Assembly: GCA_025361565.1 (NCBI GenBank) | Contig: JANYKN010000126.1 | Span: forward strand, 62,001 to 126,000 | Source: Bacteroidota bacterium | Lineage (GTDB): Bacteria; Bacteroidota; Bacteroidia; Bacteroidales; NBLH01 | Direction: 5' to 3' | Length of the DNA: 64,000 nt | In this document: piece after piece, positions 1-9,165 of the stretch | How the letters are laid out: the number at the start of each line of letters is the position of its first letter | How positions within the stretch are numbered: position 1 is the first letter of the stretch | Translations under genes and position numbers: made by a program | Notes under the pieces: model-generated | The model's database searches: none | What the model saw: only the letters and a program-made list of their open reading frames with translations | Told to the model about the DNA's origin: nothing

Positions 1-152
1 TTATTTGCAACTTTCTGACCTTTCTTTCTTAGGACGTCAACAGCTAATTCAAAATCACCGTTTGCTTCAGTTAGGGCTTGTTTACAGTCCATCATTCCTG
101 CTCCGGTCATGTTTCTTAATTTAGCTACATCCGCTGCTTTAATTTCTGCCAT
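1..152 (-). CDS. tsf: Elongation factor Ts (N-terminal part, cut by window edge)
   Basis: This is the first 50 codons of EF-Ts, the guanine nucleotide exchange factor that recycles EF-Tu during translation. The protein starts [13 protein letters not shown], followed by [13 protein letters not shown] and a stretch with VDVLRKKG. This is the typical UBA-like N-terminal domain that contacts EF-Tu. The start codon is the CAT at 150-152, read on the minus strand. The gene is last in the rplM-rpsI-rpsB-tsf order, 31 nt behind the rpsB stop, and is presumably cotranscribed with it. The rest lies outside the window. Identification is firm despite truncation because the N-terminal motif is highly conserved. 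Confidence 0.95.
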   Translation of the reverse strand, partial: MAEIKAADVAKLRNMTGAGMMDCKQALTEANGDFELAVDVLRKKGQKVAN

Positions 153-183
153 GAGTATTAATTTTAAGCAATATAAATTTTAA

Positions 184-993
184 TTATTCTTCATTTGATC
201 CTTCAACCTCAACTTCTTCTTTGTGAGTTTTTGATTTACGAGCTCTTAAGCCAGTTTTTTCTTCACCTTCAGATTTTTCGTTGTTTTTAACTTCCTGAGT
301 CTTTACTGCTTTTCTTTCATCAAGTCCTTCTTGAATTGCTGAAGTAATCACATCAATAATTACTTTAATTGATTTAGAAGCATCATCGTTTCCAGGAATA
401 GGAAAATCAATATTTGGGTCTGAATTGGTATCAACAATACCAAAAATTGGAATATGTAATCTTTTAGCTTCTTTAACTGCAATTTTTTCTTTGTAAACAT
501 CAATTACAAATAATGCAGCAGGAAGTTTTGTCATGTCTGATATTGAACCAAGAACTTTATCTAATTTTGTTCTTTGACGTGCAATTTGAAGTCTTTCTCT
601 TTTTGAAATATTTTCAAAAGTACCATCTGTAGTCATTTTATCAATGCTTGTCATTTTTTTAACAGCCTTACGGATAGTTGGGAAATTGGTTAACATTCCA
701 CCAGACCATCTTTCAGTAATGTATGGCATATTGATTGATTTTGCACTTTCGGAAATTATTTCTTTTGCTTGTTTTTTAGTTGCAACAAACAAAACTTTTT
801 TACCGGATTTTGAAATTTGCTTAATGGCTTTAGCCGCTTCATCTAACTTAACAAGAGTTTTGTTTAAATCGATGATATGAATGCCATTTTTTTCCATGAA
901 GATATATGGAGCCATAGCAGGATTCCATTTTCTTTTTAGATGTCCAAAATGGACACCAGCTTCTAATAATGTGTTAAAATCAGTTTGAATCAT
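184..993 (-). CDS. rpsB: 30S ribosomal protein S2
   Basis: The product is ribosomal protein uS2, 269 residues, a late-assembling protein of the small subunit that helps bind S1 near the mRNA exit. The N-terminal block LLEAGVHFGHLKRKWNP, the block RWSGGMLTNFPTIRK and the VDTNSDP motif are family signatures. The last 40 or so residues are a charged Lys/Glu tail beyond the core fold, of a kind often seen in Bacteroidota. The gene lies 93 nt downstream of rpsI and 31 nt upstream of tsf on the same strand. The rpsB-tsf pairing is one of the most conserved bacterial gene pairs. Nothing unusual was noted. Confidence 0.98.
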   Translation of the reverse strand: MIQTDFNTLLEAGVHFGHLKRKWNPAMAPYIFMEKNGIHIIDLNKTLVKLDEAAKAIKQISKSGKKVLFVATKKQAKEIISESAKSINMPYITERWSGGMLTNFPTIRKAVKKMTSIDKMTTDGTFENISKRERLQIARQRTKLDKVLGSISDMTKLPAALFVIDVYKEKIAVKEAKRLHIPIFGIVDTNSDPNIDFPIPGNDDASKSIKVIIDVITSAIQEGLDERKAVKTQEVKNNEKSEGEEKTGLRARKSKTHKEEVEVEGSNEE

Positions 994-1086
994 TTTTAAT
1001 TGTTTAAAGTTTACATTCTGAATACGTCAATCATTGAGTAGCCCTCAAAAATGAGGAGTCTCAACAATTTAGATACTAAACTTGTA

Positions 1087-1473
1087 TTATCGTTTACTGA
1101 ATTGGAATCTTTTTCTTGCTTTTGGTCTTCCTGGTTTTTTCCTTTCAACAATCCTTGGATCGCGAGTAAGAAATCCCTGAGCCTTTAAAACTGGCTTGTG
1201 AGCTTCATCTAATTTAACAAGAGCTCTTGTAATTGCAAGTCTAAGCGCTTCTGCCTGACCAGAATAACCTCCGCCACAAAGATTAACTTTGATATCGTAA
1301 TTGTCGGCTATCCCAATAAGGTTAAGTGGTTGTTTTACAACATATACCAATTGGTCTGTTTTAAAGTATTCGGCAACATCCCTATTATTAACAGTAATCG
1401 TTCCTTTTCCTTCTGTTAAATAAATACGGGCAATAGCTGATTTACGTCTACCTACTGTATTAATTACTTCCAT
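1087..1473 (-). CDS. rpsI: 30S ribosomal protein S9
   Basis: The product is ribosomal protein uS9, 128 residues, whose basic C-terminal tail reaches the P-site tRNA. Visible signatures are GRRKSAIARIYL at the N-terminus, the glycine-rich GGGYSGQAEALR block, and the ending KPGRPKARKRFQFSKR. That last part is the conserved KARKxxQFSKR tail of the family. The start lies 5 nt behind the rplM stop, so the two genes are almost certainly cotranscribed and translationally close. Length is normal. Confidence 0.98.
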   Translation of the reverse strand: MEVINTVGRRKSAIARIYLTEGKGTITVNNRDVAEYFKTDQLVYVVKQPLNLIGIADNYDIKVNLCGGGYSGQAEALRLAITRALVKLDEAHKPVLKAQGFLTRDPRIVERKKPGRPKARKRFQFSKR

Positions 1474-1478
1474 TTGAT

Positions 1479-1934
1479 CTATTTAAGTAAATTAAGATTG
1501 ATTGTTTTTGGTTTTTGAGCTTCATGTGTATGTTCAGCAGTAACAAATACGTGAAGATTCCCTAAAATTTTACTTCCAAGCCTGTTTTTTGGTAGCATAC
1601 CTTTAATTGATCTTTGAATTAATCGTTCGGGGTGCTTTGCTAATATTGCAGCAGGCGTAGTTACACGCTTTCCACCAGGATAGCCTGAATGGCTGAAATA
1701 TTCTCTTTGTTCAAGTTTGTTTCCTGTTAACCTCACTTTATCTGCATTGATAACAATAACGTTGTCGCCACAGTCAACATGAGGAGTAAACCCCGGTTTG
1801 TATTTTCCCCTTAAAAGTTTTGCTACTTTAGAGGCCAGCCTACCAAGTACTTCTCCTTCTGCATCAACTAAAAGCCATTCTTTGTTAACAGTAGCTTTAT
1901 TTGCCGATATTGTTTTGTAACTTAATGTATCCAC
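1479..1934 (-). CDS. rplM: 50S ribosomal protein L13
   Basis: The product is ribosomal protein uL13, 151 residues, an early-assembling protein of the large subunit. The family shows in the WLLVDAEGEVLGRLAS block near residue 20, HVDCGDNVIVINADKV, and the KGMLPKNRLG motif near residue 115. It is the first gene of the minus-strand ribosomal operon. A matching Bacteroidota promoter lies about 60 to 90 nt upstream of its start. No S1-like leader peptide or L13/S9 autoregulatory structure could be identified by eye. Confidence 0.98.
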   Translation of the reverse strand: MDTLSYKTISANKATVNKEWLLVDAEGEVLGRLASKVAKLLRGKYKPGFTPHVDCGDNVIVINADKVRLTGNKLEQREYFSHSGYPGGKRVTTPAAILAKHPERLIQRSIKGMLPKNRLGSKILGNLHVFVTAEHTHEAQKPKTINLNLLK

Positions 1935-2581
1935 GACTTCTATAAGTTTTTAATTAATAACTTAATATAATATTCCACAATAATTTTGGACTGCAAAAGT
2001 ATAACTATTTTATTAAAAGACAATAGTTATCATGATTTATTTATTCATTATTTAGCGATTTTAAAATATATTTCAATTCTTAGCACGGAAATTTTGTTGT
2101 TCATATTCATAATATTGTAATTGCTGTAAAGAAAATGGCAAATCTTTTATATTAGTTATTATTGAATTTTATTTTATATGTTATAAAAGTAATACCTTTT
2201 CAAAATATTCCTGTATATTTTTGGATCTAATGACTTATTTTTATCATTGAGTATTCATTGAAATTTGTGTTCCTTATTATTTTTACATTGATATTTGGTT
2301 CAAATGAGATGGACTAAAAACAGAAATAAATTCTTCAAAATTTTAATTCATTTTTCAAAAGAGTTAAAGTATCTTTGTGATTTTATGATTGTTTTTATTT
2401 CAATTTCATATTATGGCTTTTAATTTAGTTTTAAACATTCATTTTTTAAGTGAAAATGAAATTTCAAAACATAATTGTTTTCTGAAATATGAATTCTAAA
2501 ATCTGTAAATTATATTATAAAATTGAGATTGAAATAAATCAAACTAATTATAAGGAATATTAAAAAGTTATTGTTATACAC
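1935..2581. other. Intergenic region between divergent rplM and Lrp-type regulator
   Basis: This is 647 nt of very AT-rich DNA between divergently transcribed genes. It contains the ribosomal operon promoter (1994-2024). On the plus strand a TATCTTTG at 2370-2377 fits the -7 consensus and may serve the regulator starting at 2582, but I see no convincing -33 element and the leader would be about 200 nt long. No coding frame with recognisable similarity was found. Confidence 0.5.
1994..2024 (-). promoter_or_regulatory. Promoter of the rplM-rpsI-rpsB-tsf operon
   Basis: Read on the minus strand there is an ATTG at 2021-2024, a 19-nt spacer, then TACTTTTG at 1994-2001. This matches the Bacteroidota primary sigma consensus TTG-N19/21-TAnnTTTG exactly. 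Transcription would start near 1987, about 50 nt upstream of the rplM start codon. Confidence 0.7.
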
Positions 2582-3049
2582 ATGGATAAAAGCTTTCAGA
2601 TTGACAGTTTAGATAGAAAGATTCTTGCACTATTAGTGAAAAACGCAAAGACTCCATTTTTAGAAGTGGCCAAAATGTGCAATGTATCTGGTTCGGCAAT
2701 TCATCAACGCGTAAATAGGCTTATGCAGGCAGGAGTGATTACAGGAGCACATTTTTCAATTGATCCCAAAAAACTTGGGCTCCAAACTATGGCTTATGTT
2801 GGTGTATATCTTGAAAATGCAAGAGTTTTTAATGATGTATTAAAAGAAATGAAGACTATACCTGAAATAGTTCAATGCCATTATACTACTGGTCAATATT
2901 CGATGTTTATAAAGGTTTATACACGAGATAACTCTCATCTAAAGGAAGTGCTTTCAGATAAACTTTTGTCAATTCCTGGAATTTCAAGAACTGAAACATT
3001 TATGTCGCTAGAAGTTTTAATTGATAAAGAAATTCCTATTGAGTTTTAG
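2582..3049 (+). CDS. Lrp/AsnC family transcriptional regulator
   Basis: This is a 155-residue feast/famine regulator. It has an N-terminal winged helix-turn-helix, residues about 8-60, beginning LDRKILALLVKNAKTPF and with the recognition-helix region GSAIHQRVNRLMQAGVI. A C-terminal RAM/AsnC ligand domain, residues about 70-150, carries the effector-binding strands. Such proteins form octamers and usually sense amino acids or related metabolites. Its specific ligand and targets cannot be read from the sequence. The gene's 3' end overlaps the convergent response-regulator gene by 14 nt. It stands alone in its orientation; neighbouring nadB or ribosomal genes give no clear hint of its target. 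Confidence 0.92.
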   Translation: MDKSFQIDSLDRKILALLVKNAKTPFLEVAKMCNVSGSAIHQRVNRLMQAGVITGAHFSIDPKKLGLQTMAYVGVYLENARVFNDVLKEMKTIPEIVQCHYTTGQYSMFIKVYTRDNSHLKEVLSDKLLSIPGISRTETFMSLEVLIDKEIPIEF

Positions 3050-3416
3050 AAATATATTTTTGTACCAATTCCCTTAGTTTAGCTATATTGATTGGCTTAG
3101 ATATGTAATCATCGCAACCAGCATTTAGACATTTCTCTCTATCGTCAGACATTGAATAAGCAGTTTGGGCGATTACAGGTAATGTAGGATTTACTTTTTT
3201 TATATGTGACAGTACCTCATATCCATTCACTCCTGGAAGTTGAATGTCTAGAAGTACCAATTGAATATCGTTATTGGTTTCGAAATAACTGATAGCTTGA
3301 GATCCATTTGTAGCATGCAGAAGATTTAATTGAGATGTTTTAAGTGAAGCTTCAATTAATTTATAACTAACTACATCATCTTCAACTACAAGAATTGTTA
3401 TTTTAAGCCTATCCAT
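3036..3416 (-). CDS. Single-domain response regulator (CheY-like receiver)
   Basis: This 126-residue protein is a lone receiver domain with no output domain. All catalytic positions are present: acidic pocket Glu12-Asp13-Asp14, phosphoacceptor Asp57 in LLDIQLPG, Thr85 in AQTA and Lys107 in SKP. It should therefore be phosphorylatable and act through protein contacts. It lies 101 nt downstream of a 7TM sensor kinase-like gene on the same strand, so the two probably form a pair. That kinase lacks its phosphorylatable His, so the phosphate donor may be another kinase. Its 3' end overlaps the convergent Lrp-type gene. Confidence 0.93.
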   Translation of the reverse strand: MDRLKITILVVEDDVVSYKLIEASLKTSQLNLLHATNGSQAISYFETNNDIQLVLLDIQLPGVNGYEVLSHIKKVNPTLPVIAQTAYSMSDDREKCLNAGCDDYISKPINIAKLRELVQKYISKTQ

Positions 3417-3517
3417 ATAATTATCGAAAGTTTAACCAAAATTATTAATGAAATAATTTACGCTGTTTAGAAAATTGTATTAAATATGAAATGAGGATTT
3501 CATAATTTTTGAATATA

Positions 3518-5746
3518 TTAAATATCCTCATTAATTAAAAGGACAGGGATTTTATTAGAAAAAATAATGTCCCTATCATTATTGCTTTGAAATTCAATTT
3601 CACCATTTAATATCTCAATAAGACCTTTGGCTATATCGATTCCAAATTCATTAATAAATGTAGATTTGTTTTTGTTAATTTCCATTTTATTTTGCTGTCC
3701 AAAAATAAAATTATAATTTTCTTCTAATTCCAAACCACTGAATTTTATAATTATTTGTAAATGTTGATTAGTTTCTTTATCTCCAGAAATAGATTCTAAC
3801 AATTTATAAAATAAATAAATTTTGCCGGGAGTAGTATATTTTATTGCAAAATTTAACAATTTAGTAACAACCTGCCAGATTTTATCATAGTCTGAATTGA
3901 TAGTAATCAAGTGATTCGAATGTGGACTGTCGATATTCAACTTTACAATGGGAGAACGATTTAAAGTTTTTTCTTCAAAATATTCTTTACAATTTATAAA
4001 TAATGTATTCAATTCAAATTGTTTGAATTTAGGTTTTATTGCATTTGCTTGTATACGTGCCAAAAGAACCATATTATCTATTGATTCCAATAAAAGATCA
4101 ACATTATAATTAATGATACCAAGGTATTCATTCCTTTTCTCCTTGGTAAGGCTCGAATCAAAAAGCATTGTGGAAAACCCCGTAATGGAGTTCATTGGTG
4201 TCTGAATTTCCTGATCTAAATTGTTAAGAAAAGAAGTTTTTAATTTGTCAGCTACAATAGATCTTTCCTTTTCTTCAAGGAGTCTTTTTGTACGAATGTT
4301 TACAATTTCTTCCAACAATTGATTTTGTTTTTCTAACTCATGATTCTGATCTGATATTTCATTGTTTTTATCTATCAATTTGCTATTTATAATATCGAGT
4401 TCCTCGTTTCTGATTTTAATATTTTTATTTTGAATTTCAATATCTTGTTTTTGTTTAGCAAGCAGATTAATTTTATCAATAATTTCACTATTTCTTTCGC
4501 TAATTAAAGTTTCCAATATAACATTTTGTTCATGAATGATTTTATCTCTTTCCGATAAAGCTATTAATTCATTGAATTCAGCAATTTTTTTTTCGTTTTT
4601 ATAATGAGTAAGTTTATTTCCAAACACTAATGCCAGCAAAATATTATTCAGCAATACGCCTATTTCCAATGCATGGCGTCCTATTTCATTAATATTAAAT
4701 AATTGTATCGAATAAATTGAAAATAGAATTTGGCCAACCAGAAGAATTATCCAAGGTAAAATAAACCATTTTTCGGATTTATAATTTCGCAAACTGGAAA
4801 TTATCGAAATCACTGTAATGGCAAGATATAGCAAAAAACTTTCAGCTTGAATTAAGCTTTTTGAAAATAAACCGGGGACTAAAATATCCAATAATCTGCA
4901 AATTATTACCAGTGGAATAAAAGTAAGCAGCAATTTATACGCGATATTGAATTGCTTTAGAAGATCAAGATAAACAATAGTCAACGCAATTGCTGAAACC
5001 TGAAACAAATCAATTATCAATTCGTTAAAAAGTACATCAACAGGTATTGTAACAAGATGATTGCCATGAGAAACCAAAAGTGCAGCATTAAACACTAAGG
5101 CTATATAATATAGGTATAGTTTTTCTTTAACTTTGATATATAATATAAAGTGATAGAGAATCAATAGAATGAAAATGCCCAATGAAAACCCATAGAATGC
5201 ATTTAGAATTCGCTCTTTTTTGAAAAAAGAATTATCATCGCTGATTTTTATTTCAAAGTGTGAATATTTTGCAACCTTAAGTTTAACAAGAATTTGATTT
5301 GAATAATTTGGGATATTAATGTCGAAATATTCATTTCCATATTTAAAAGTTTTTAACTCAATAAAATTGTTTGACGCAGAATTATTTGAATCCTGCATAT
5401 TATTAAGTGAAAAAACATTTATGCCCAAAGTATTTGGACAGAATATTTCTAAATAATTTTTGGAGAAATTTTTATTTAAATTTATTTTGAACCAAAATGT
5501 AGTGGGCGATGAAACTTCAATTTGAGTGATTTTGTATTTAAATTGATTATCAGCTTCAATTTGGAAAAGTTCTTTTGGCAGGTATTCTCGATTTTTTTCA
5601 ATAAAAATGTTTGATAGTAAAATACCAGGATTTTGCTGTTTATTGGTTATCTTTCTTGAATTTCCTTGCGAATATGTGGAAACAAAAAAGATATTTGCAA
5701 ACATCAATAGTAAACCAAATAGAAATGTTTTTAAAAACGTTTTCAC
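3518..5746 (-). CDS. 7TMR-DISM-type sensor with degenerate histidine kinase module
   Basis: This is a 742-residue membrane protein. After a signal peptide (about 1-27) comes an extracytoplasmic beta-rich domain (about 40-175) resembling DISMED2. Seven membrane helices follow (about 185-378), then a long coiled coil (about 385-500) and a kinase-like region. The H-box reads DQEIQTP at 511-517, so Gln512 sits where the phosphoacceptor His belongs (normally SHEIRTP). The N-box region TKLLNFAIKYT (628-638) lacks both Asn residues. No DxGxG box is visible, and the GTGLGL box is replaced by FGIDIAKGL. The overall fold is still readable, and the frame is intact, so this is best called a pseudo-kinase. 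It is paired with the intact receiver encoded downstream. Confidence 0.85.
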   Translation of the reverse strand: MKTFLKTFLFGLLLMFANIFFVSTYSQGNSRKITNKQQNPGILLSNIFIEKNREYLPKELFQIEADNQFKYKITQIEVSSPTTFWFKINLNKNFSKNYLEIFCPNTLGINVFSLNNMQDSNNSASNNFIELKTFKYGNEYFDINIPNYSNQILVKLKVAKYSHFEIKISDDNSFFKKERILNAFYGFSLGIFILLILYHFILYIKVKEKLYLYYIALVFNAALLVSHGNHLVTIPVDVLFNELIIDLFQVSAIALTIVYLDLLKQFNIAYKLLLTFIPLVIICRLLDILVPGLFSKSLIQAESFLLYLAITVISIISSLRNYKSEKWFILPWIILLVGQILFSIYSIQLFNINEIGRHALEIGVLLNNILLALVFGNKLTHYKNEKKIAEFNELIALSERDKIIHEQNVILETLISERNSEIIDKINLLAKQKQDIEIQNKNIKIRNEELDIINSKLIDKNNEISDQNHELEKQNQLLEEIVNIRTKRLLEEKERSIVADKLKTSFLNNLDQEIQTPMNSITGFSTMLFDSSLTKEKRNEYLGIINYNVDLLLESIDNMVLLARIQANAIKPKFKQFELNTLFINCKEYFEEKTLNRSPIVKLNIDSPHSNHLITINSDYDKIWQVVTKLLNFAIKYTTPGKIYLFYKLLESISGDKETNQHLQIIIKFSGLELEENYNFIFGQQNKMEINKNKSTFINEFGIDIAKGLIEILNGEIEFQSNNDRDIIFSNKIPVLLINEDI

Positions 5747-5942
5747 TTTAAATTAATGTTGTTTTGGCTGCATGATTCTGATTATTAATATTGTAATCTA
5801 AAACACTTTTCATCTCACTTTGCAATATTCAAATTCTTTAGTAAAATTTCAAAAATAAGATATTATAAAATATTTATAAATCCTCAATCTGATAGTAATT
5901 TAGAGTGGAAGTATTTTTATATCAATCAAATGCTATGAATTA

Positions 5943-7517
5943 TTAGTACAAAATATATTTTTCAGGATAATCGATATTATAGTGCAATCCTCTGCTCTCC
6001 CTTCTACTTTTTGCCATTTTAATGATACAATAGGCAACATTGATAGAATTTCGTAATTCGCATAAATTTTGCGAAACAGTAGATTGTTCATATAAAGATT
6101 CTGTTTCTTTATAAATTATTTCAAGTCTGTCGAGTGCACGTTTTAAACGCAGATTGGATCGCACAATTCCAACATAATTTGTCATAATTTGTTGTAATTC
6201 TTTAAGCTCCTGAGTAATAAGGATCATCTCTTCCGGCAATGAAGTACCTTCATCGTTCCAATCTGGAACTCCTTTGCAAAATTCTATTTTTTTAAACATT
6301 GATATTGAGTGCATTGCTGCTTTATGAGAATAGACGACTGCTTCGAGAAGAGAATTTGAGGCAAGCCTGTTTGCTCCATGCAAACCAGTGCAGGAAACTT
6401 CTCCTGCAGCATATAAATTCTTGATTGAGGTTTGTCCATCCAAATTTACTTTTACTCCTCCACAGGCATAATGGGCCGCTGGTACAACAGGTATATAATC
6501 TTTTGTTATTTCAATTCCAAGTTCAAGACATTTTGCATAAATATTTGGAAAGTGACTTTTAAGCTCCTCTGCATCCAAATGTGTACATTTTAGATAAACA
6601 AACTCCTCTCCCCTGATTTTTAATTCGTTATCAATAGCTCTTGCGACAACATCTCTTGGTGCCAAACAGCCCCGTTGATCATATTTATGCATAAATTCAT
6701 TACCATCCTGGGTTAACAGAATAGCTCCAAATCCTCTTATTGCCTCAGTGATTAGGAAAGATGGCCTTTCCTGTAAGTTGTACAAGGATGTTGGATGGAA
6801 CTGAACAAATTCCATATTTTCAATCATTCCCATTGCTCTGTAAACCATTGCAATACCATCTCCTGTTGCAATTGAAGGGTTTGTTGTGGTGTGATAAACA
6901 TTCCCTATTCCTCCTGTAGCAAGGAATACAGTTTTAGATAAAATGGTAATAATATCTTTGGTTCTTCGGTTAAGCGCATAAATACCATAACATTCAATGT
7001 CTGTTTTGTCCTTAACTACATGAAATCCAAGATGATGTTGAGTAATTAAATCAAGTGCAAAATAATAGTCCAGAATATCTATTGACTCACACTTTTTAAC
7101 CTGTTCAATTAGGGCTCTTTGGATTTCGAAACCTGTGTTGTCTTTGTGGTGTAGTATCCTTTTTTCCGAATGGCCTCCCTCTTTGGCCAAATCATAATGA
7201 CCATCAGGCCCCTTATCAAATTCGGCACCCCAATCAATTAGTTCTTTAATTCTTTCTGGTGCTTCTTTAATTACCATTTCAACCACTTCAGGATTACACA
7301 AACCATCACCAGCTATATGTGTATCTTCAACATGTTTTTGATAACTATCTGGTTGGTAGGTAACTGCGGCAATTCCACCCTGTGCGTAGTATGTATTTGA
7401 TTCCTCAAGCTTTGCTTTACTTATTAGGGCTACACTGCCAAATTTAGCAACTTTTAATGCATAAGTAAGGCCTGCAAGGCCCGATCCGATCACCAAAAAA
7501 TCATATTTCGGTTTCAT
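5943..7517 (-). CDS. nadB: L-aspartate oxidase
   Basis: This is a 524-residue flavoprotein that oxidises L-aspartate to iminoaspartate, the first step of de novo NAD synthesis in bacteria. The FAD-binding GSGLAG motif is at residues 11-16. The block YYAQGGIAAV, the HPTSLY and RGFGAILL active-site segments and HGANRLASNSLLEAVV are typical of NadB rather than of succinate dehydrogenase SdhA. A helical C-terminal domain follows. I chose the ATG at 7515-7517 because similarity begins at MKPKYDFLVIG. The 25 upstream in-frame codons look like leader sequence. The quinolinate synthase (nadA) and nadC genes are not in this window, so the pathway is scattered here. Confidence 0.95.
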   Translation of the reverse strand: MKPKYDFLVIGSGLAGLTYALKVAKFGSVALISKAKLEESNTYYAQGGIAAVTYQPDSYQKHVEDTHIAGDGLCNPEVVEMVIKEAPERIKELIDWGAEFDKGPDGHYDLAKEGGHSEKRILHHKDNTGFEIQRALIEQVKKCESIDILDYYFALDLITQHHLGFHVVKDKTDIECYGIYALNRRTKDIITILSKTVFLATGGIGNVYHTTTNPSIATGDGIAMVYRAMGMIENMEFVQFHPTSLYNLQERPSFLITEAIRGFGAILLTQDGNEFMHKYDQRGCLAPRDVVARAIDNELKIRGEEFVYLKCTHLDAEELKSHFPNIYAKCLELGIEITKDYIPVVPAAHYACGGVKVNLDGQTSIKNLYAAGEVSCTGLHGANRLASNSLLEAVVYSHKAAMHSISMFKKIEFCKGVPDWNDEGTSLPEEMILITQELKELQQIMTNYVGIVRSNLRLKRALDRLEIIYKETESLYEQSTVSQNLCELRNSINVAYCIIKMAKSRRESRGLHYNIDYPEKYILY

Positions 7518-8282
7518 ACTTAGTTTATTATTTATAATGGTTGTAATTTTGAGTGAAAATATAAAAATTTTCAACGATTTATATCTGTTCAAATAGAATA
7601 GTTAAGATTTCTGACCGCTTTGCTGAACTGAATTTTTCGTTATAATTTTGCTAAAGTACTCATTTGCCTAGAGTTTTGCAAAAGCCTAGTTTATCTTTTA
7701 TGCCTATATGTGTGAATAATACAAAATATTTGAAATGTTTTGTAACACTTACTAAACTATTAGTCTTCACCTTTGCATTCTAATAATTGACTTGAAATGA
7801 GTGGGTTTAAAATTTGTTAAATGTAATATCTGCTTTCTTTCATAATTTTAATAATGTGGAACCTGCATATGGTAATCACATTCAAAGAATTACAAGATAT
7901 TTCAATTCACAATTTAAGTCTTTAATTTTATTAAATTATTGATGTCGATTCATATTCTTTTAAATAGTAAAATTTCACATCAGAAAGAATATGGAAATAC
8001 ATAATATTCACATAATCAGCATTGTGTGGTTTGTAGTCGGTTTTCTGGAATTTTGATGTAATAGAATGATATGTTCATCTATCGTAATTGTTAAAGAATG
8101 TAAATAATCCAAATTTTCTTGTGAGAATAAATTTAGTGTGTACCTTTGCGACCTTTTTGCAGAAAAAAATGATGGATTTGAATGAATTATGTGCTTAAGT
8201 ATTTAGTAATAATGTACTTAGCATAAAGAAAATGAAATTATTACCTTTTATTGCAAAGCGATGTTGAACTAAAAATTTAAAA
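7518..8282. other. Long intergenic region between divergent nadB and lysozyme
   Basis: This is 766 nt of AT-rich DNA with many stops in all frames. The only supported element is the plus-strand promoter at 8119-8148 in front of the lysozyme gene. No RNA gene, repeat or conserved coding frame was recognised. A 21-codon frame starting at 7991 is too short and featureless to call. Confidence 0.45.
8119..8148 (+). promoter_or_regulatory. Promoter of the GH24 lysozyme gene
   Basis: TTG at 8119-8121, a 19-nt spacer, then TACCTTTG at 8141-8148 matches the Bacteroidota TTG-N19-TAnnTTTG consensus exactly. The transcript would start near 8155 and carry a leader of roughly 130 nt before the lysozyme start at 8283. 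Confidence 0.65.
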
Positions 8283-8894
8283 ATGAATTTTAATTTAAAA
8301 TTAATTTTATTATCGAAAAGGCTCCTTCTGATTAGCTTAAGTATTATTGTTTTTAGTGGATTTATAAGTTTAAAAGATTGGAGTGGACATGAGGGAAAGA
8401 AATTAAGTAAATTAAACGAGAGCATTGTTGTTACGAATCCAATTGGCGATTGGAAGGAGAATTACGAAAAAACCATTGAGTATTTAAAAGAGCATGAAGG
8501 ATTTGCTGGAGGAAAATCATATATCTGTCCGGGCGGCCATAAAACAATTGGATATGGCCATATTATTTTAGAAGGCGAAACCTTTGAAGAATTATCAGAA
8601 AAACAAGCAGATAGCTTACTTAGAGTTGATTTTGATAAGGCACTAAAGACGGTTGATAAAACCGTAAAGCTTACCGGAGTTCGAAAATTGGCCATTGCAC
8701 ATTTTGTTTTTGCAAAAGGCATAGGAACTTTTATAAATAGTGGACTAAAAGAGAAGATTGAACGTGGAGAGTCCATTGACAATGATTTATTAAAGTGGTG
8801 CTACTATAAGAATAGAAATGGAGAACAGGTTAAAAGCCAGAATGCATTAAATATTCGTAAGTGGGAAGTGGATTTGTATCATTTAGAATCCTGA
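8283..8894 (+). CDS. GH24 (T4-type) lysozyme, membrane-anchored or exported
   Basis: This 203-residue protein has an N-terminal hydrophobic segment (about 12-30), then a linker, then a phage-type lysozyme domain (about 60-200). That fold cleaves the MurNAc-GlcNAc bond of peptidoglycan. The catalytic Glu is Glu72 in KEHEGF, and the glycine-rich TIGYGH strand (88-93) is clear. The position usually held by Asp in the YxDxxGxxT motif is Cys82. I recall the same change in related Bacteroidota proteins, so it may define a subgroup rather than a defect. There are no holin, spanin or other phage genes nearby. A chromosomal role in wall remodelling or lysis is more likely than a prophage remnant. Confidence 0.85.
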   Translation: MNFNLKLILLSKRLLLISLSIIVFSGFISLKDWSGHEGKKLSKLNESIVVTNPIGDWKENYEKTIEYLKEHEGFAGGKSYICPGGHKTIGYGHIILEGETFEELSEKQADSLLRVDFDKALKTVDKTVKLTGVRKLAIAHFVFAKGIGTFINSGLKEKIERGESIDNDLLKWCYYKNRNGEQVKSQNALNIRKWEVDLYHLES

Positions 8895-9165
8895 TTAAAC
8901 ACCCAAATTACCTTCCATCCTTGATAAGGGATTGGAAGTTCCAAATTAGTGGAATAATGGAATGCTTGATTAGTGGAAATTTGTAATAGTTTTGCAAAGG
9001 TATTAAACACTGAAAATTAAAGTTCTTCCAGATTCCATTATCCTACCATTAAAAATGAAGAAACTATCTTTTCCCTGATTAAAATACTTCCCTTATTTTG
9101 CATGTAAAACGTGTACATTTGTTTTTTTAAGGCAATCTTTGTTTTACATATTTTTATCTTGTAAC

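Noticed and set aside
7515-7592. Longer NadB starting at 7592
   Set aside because: The extra 25 residues are hydrophobic AT-rich filler. Family similarity begins at MKPKYDFLVIG and an FAD-binding fold starts there.
8283-8894. Prophage remnant signalled by the phage-type lysozyme
   Set aside because: No holin, tail, integrase or terminase gene lies nearby. The protein has its own N-terminal membrane segment and a chromosomal-type promoter.
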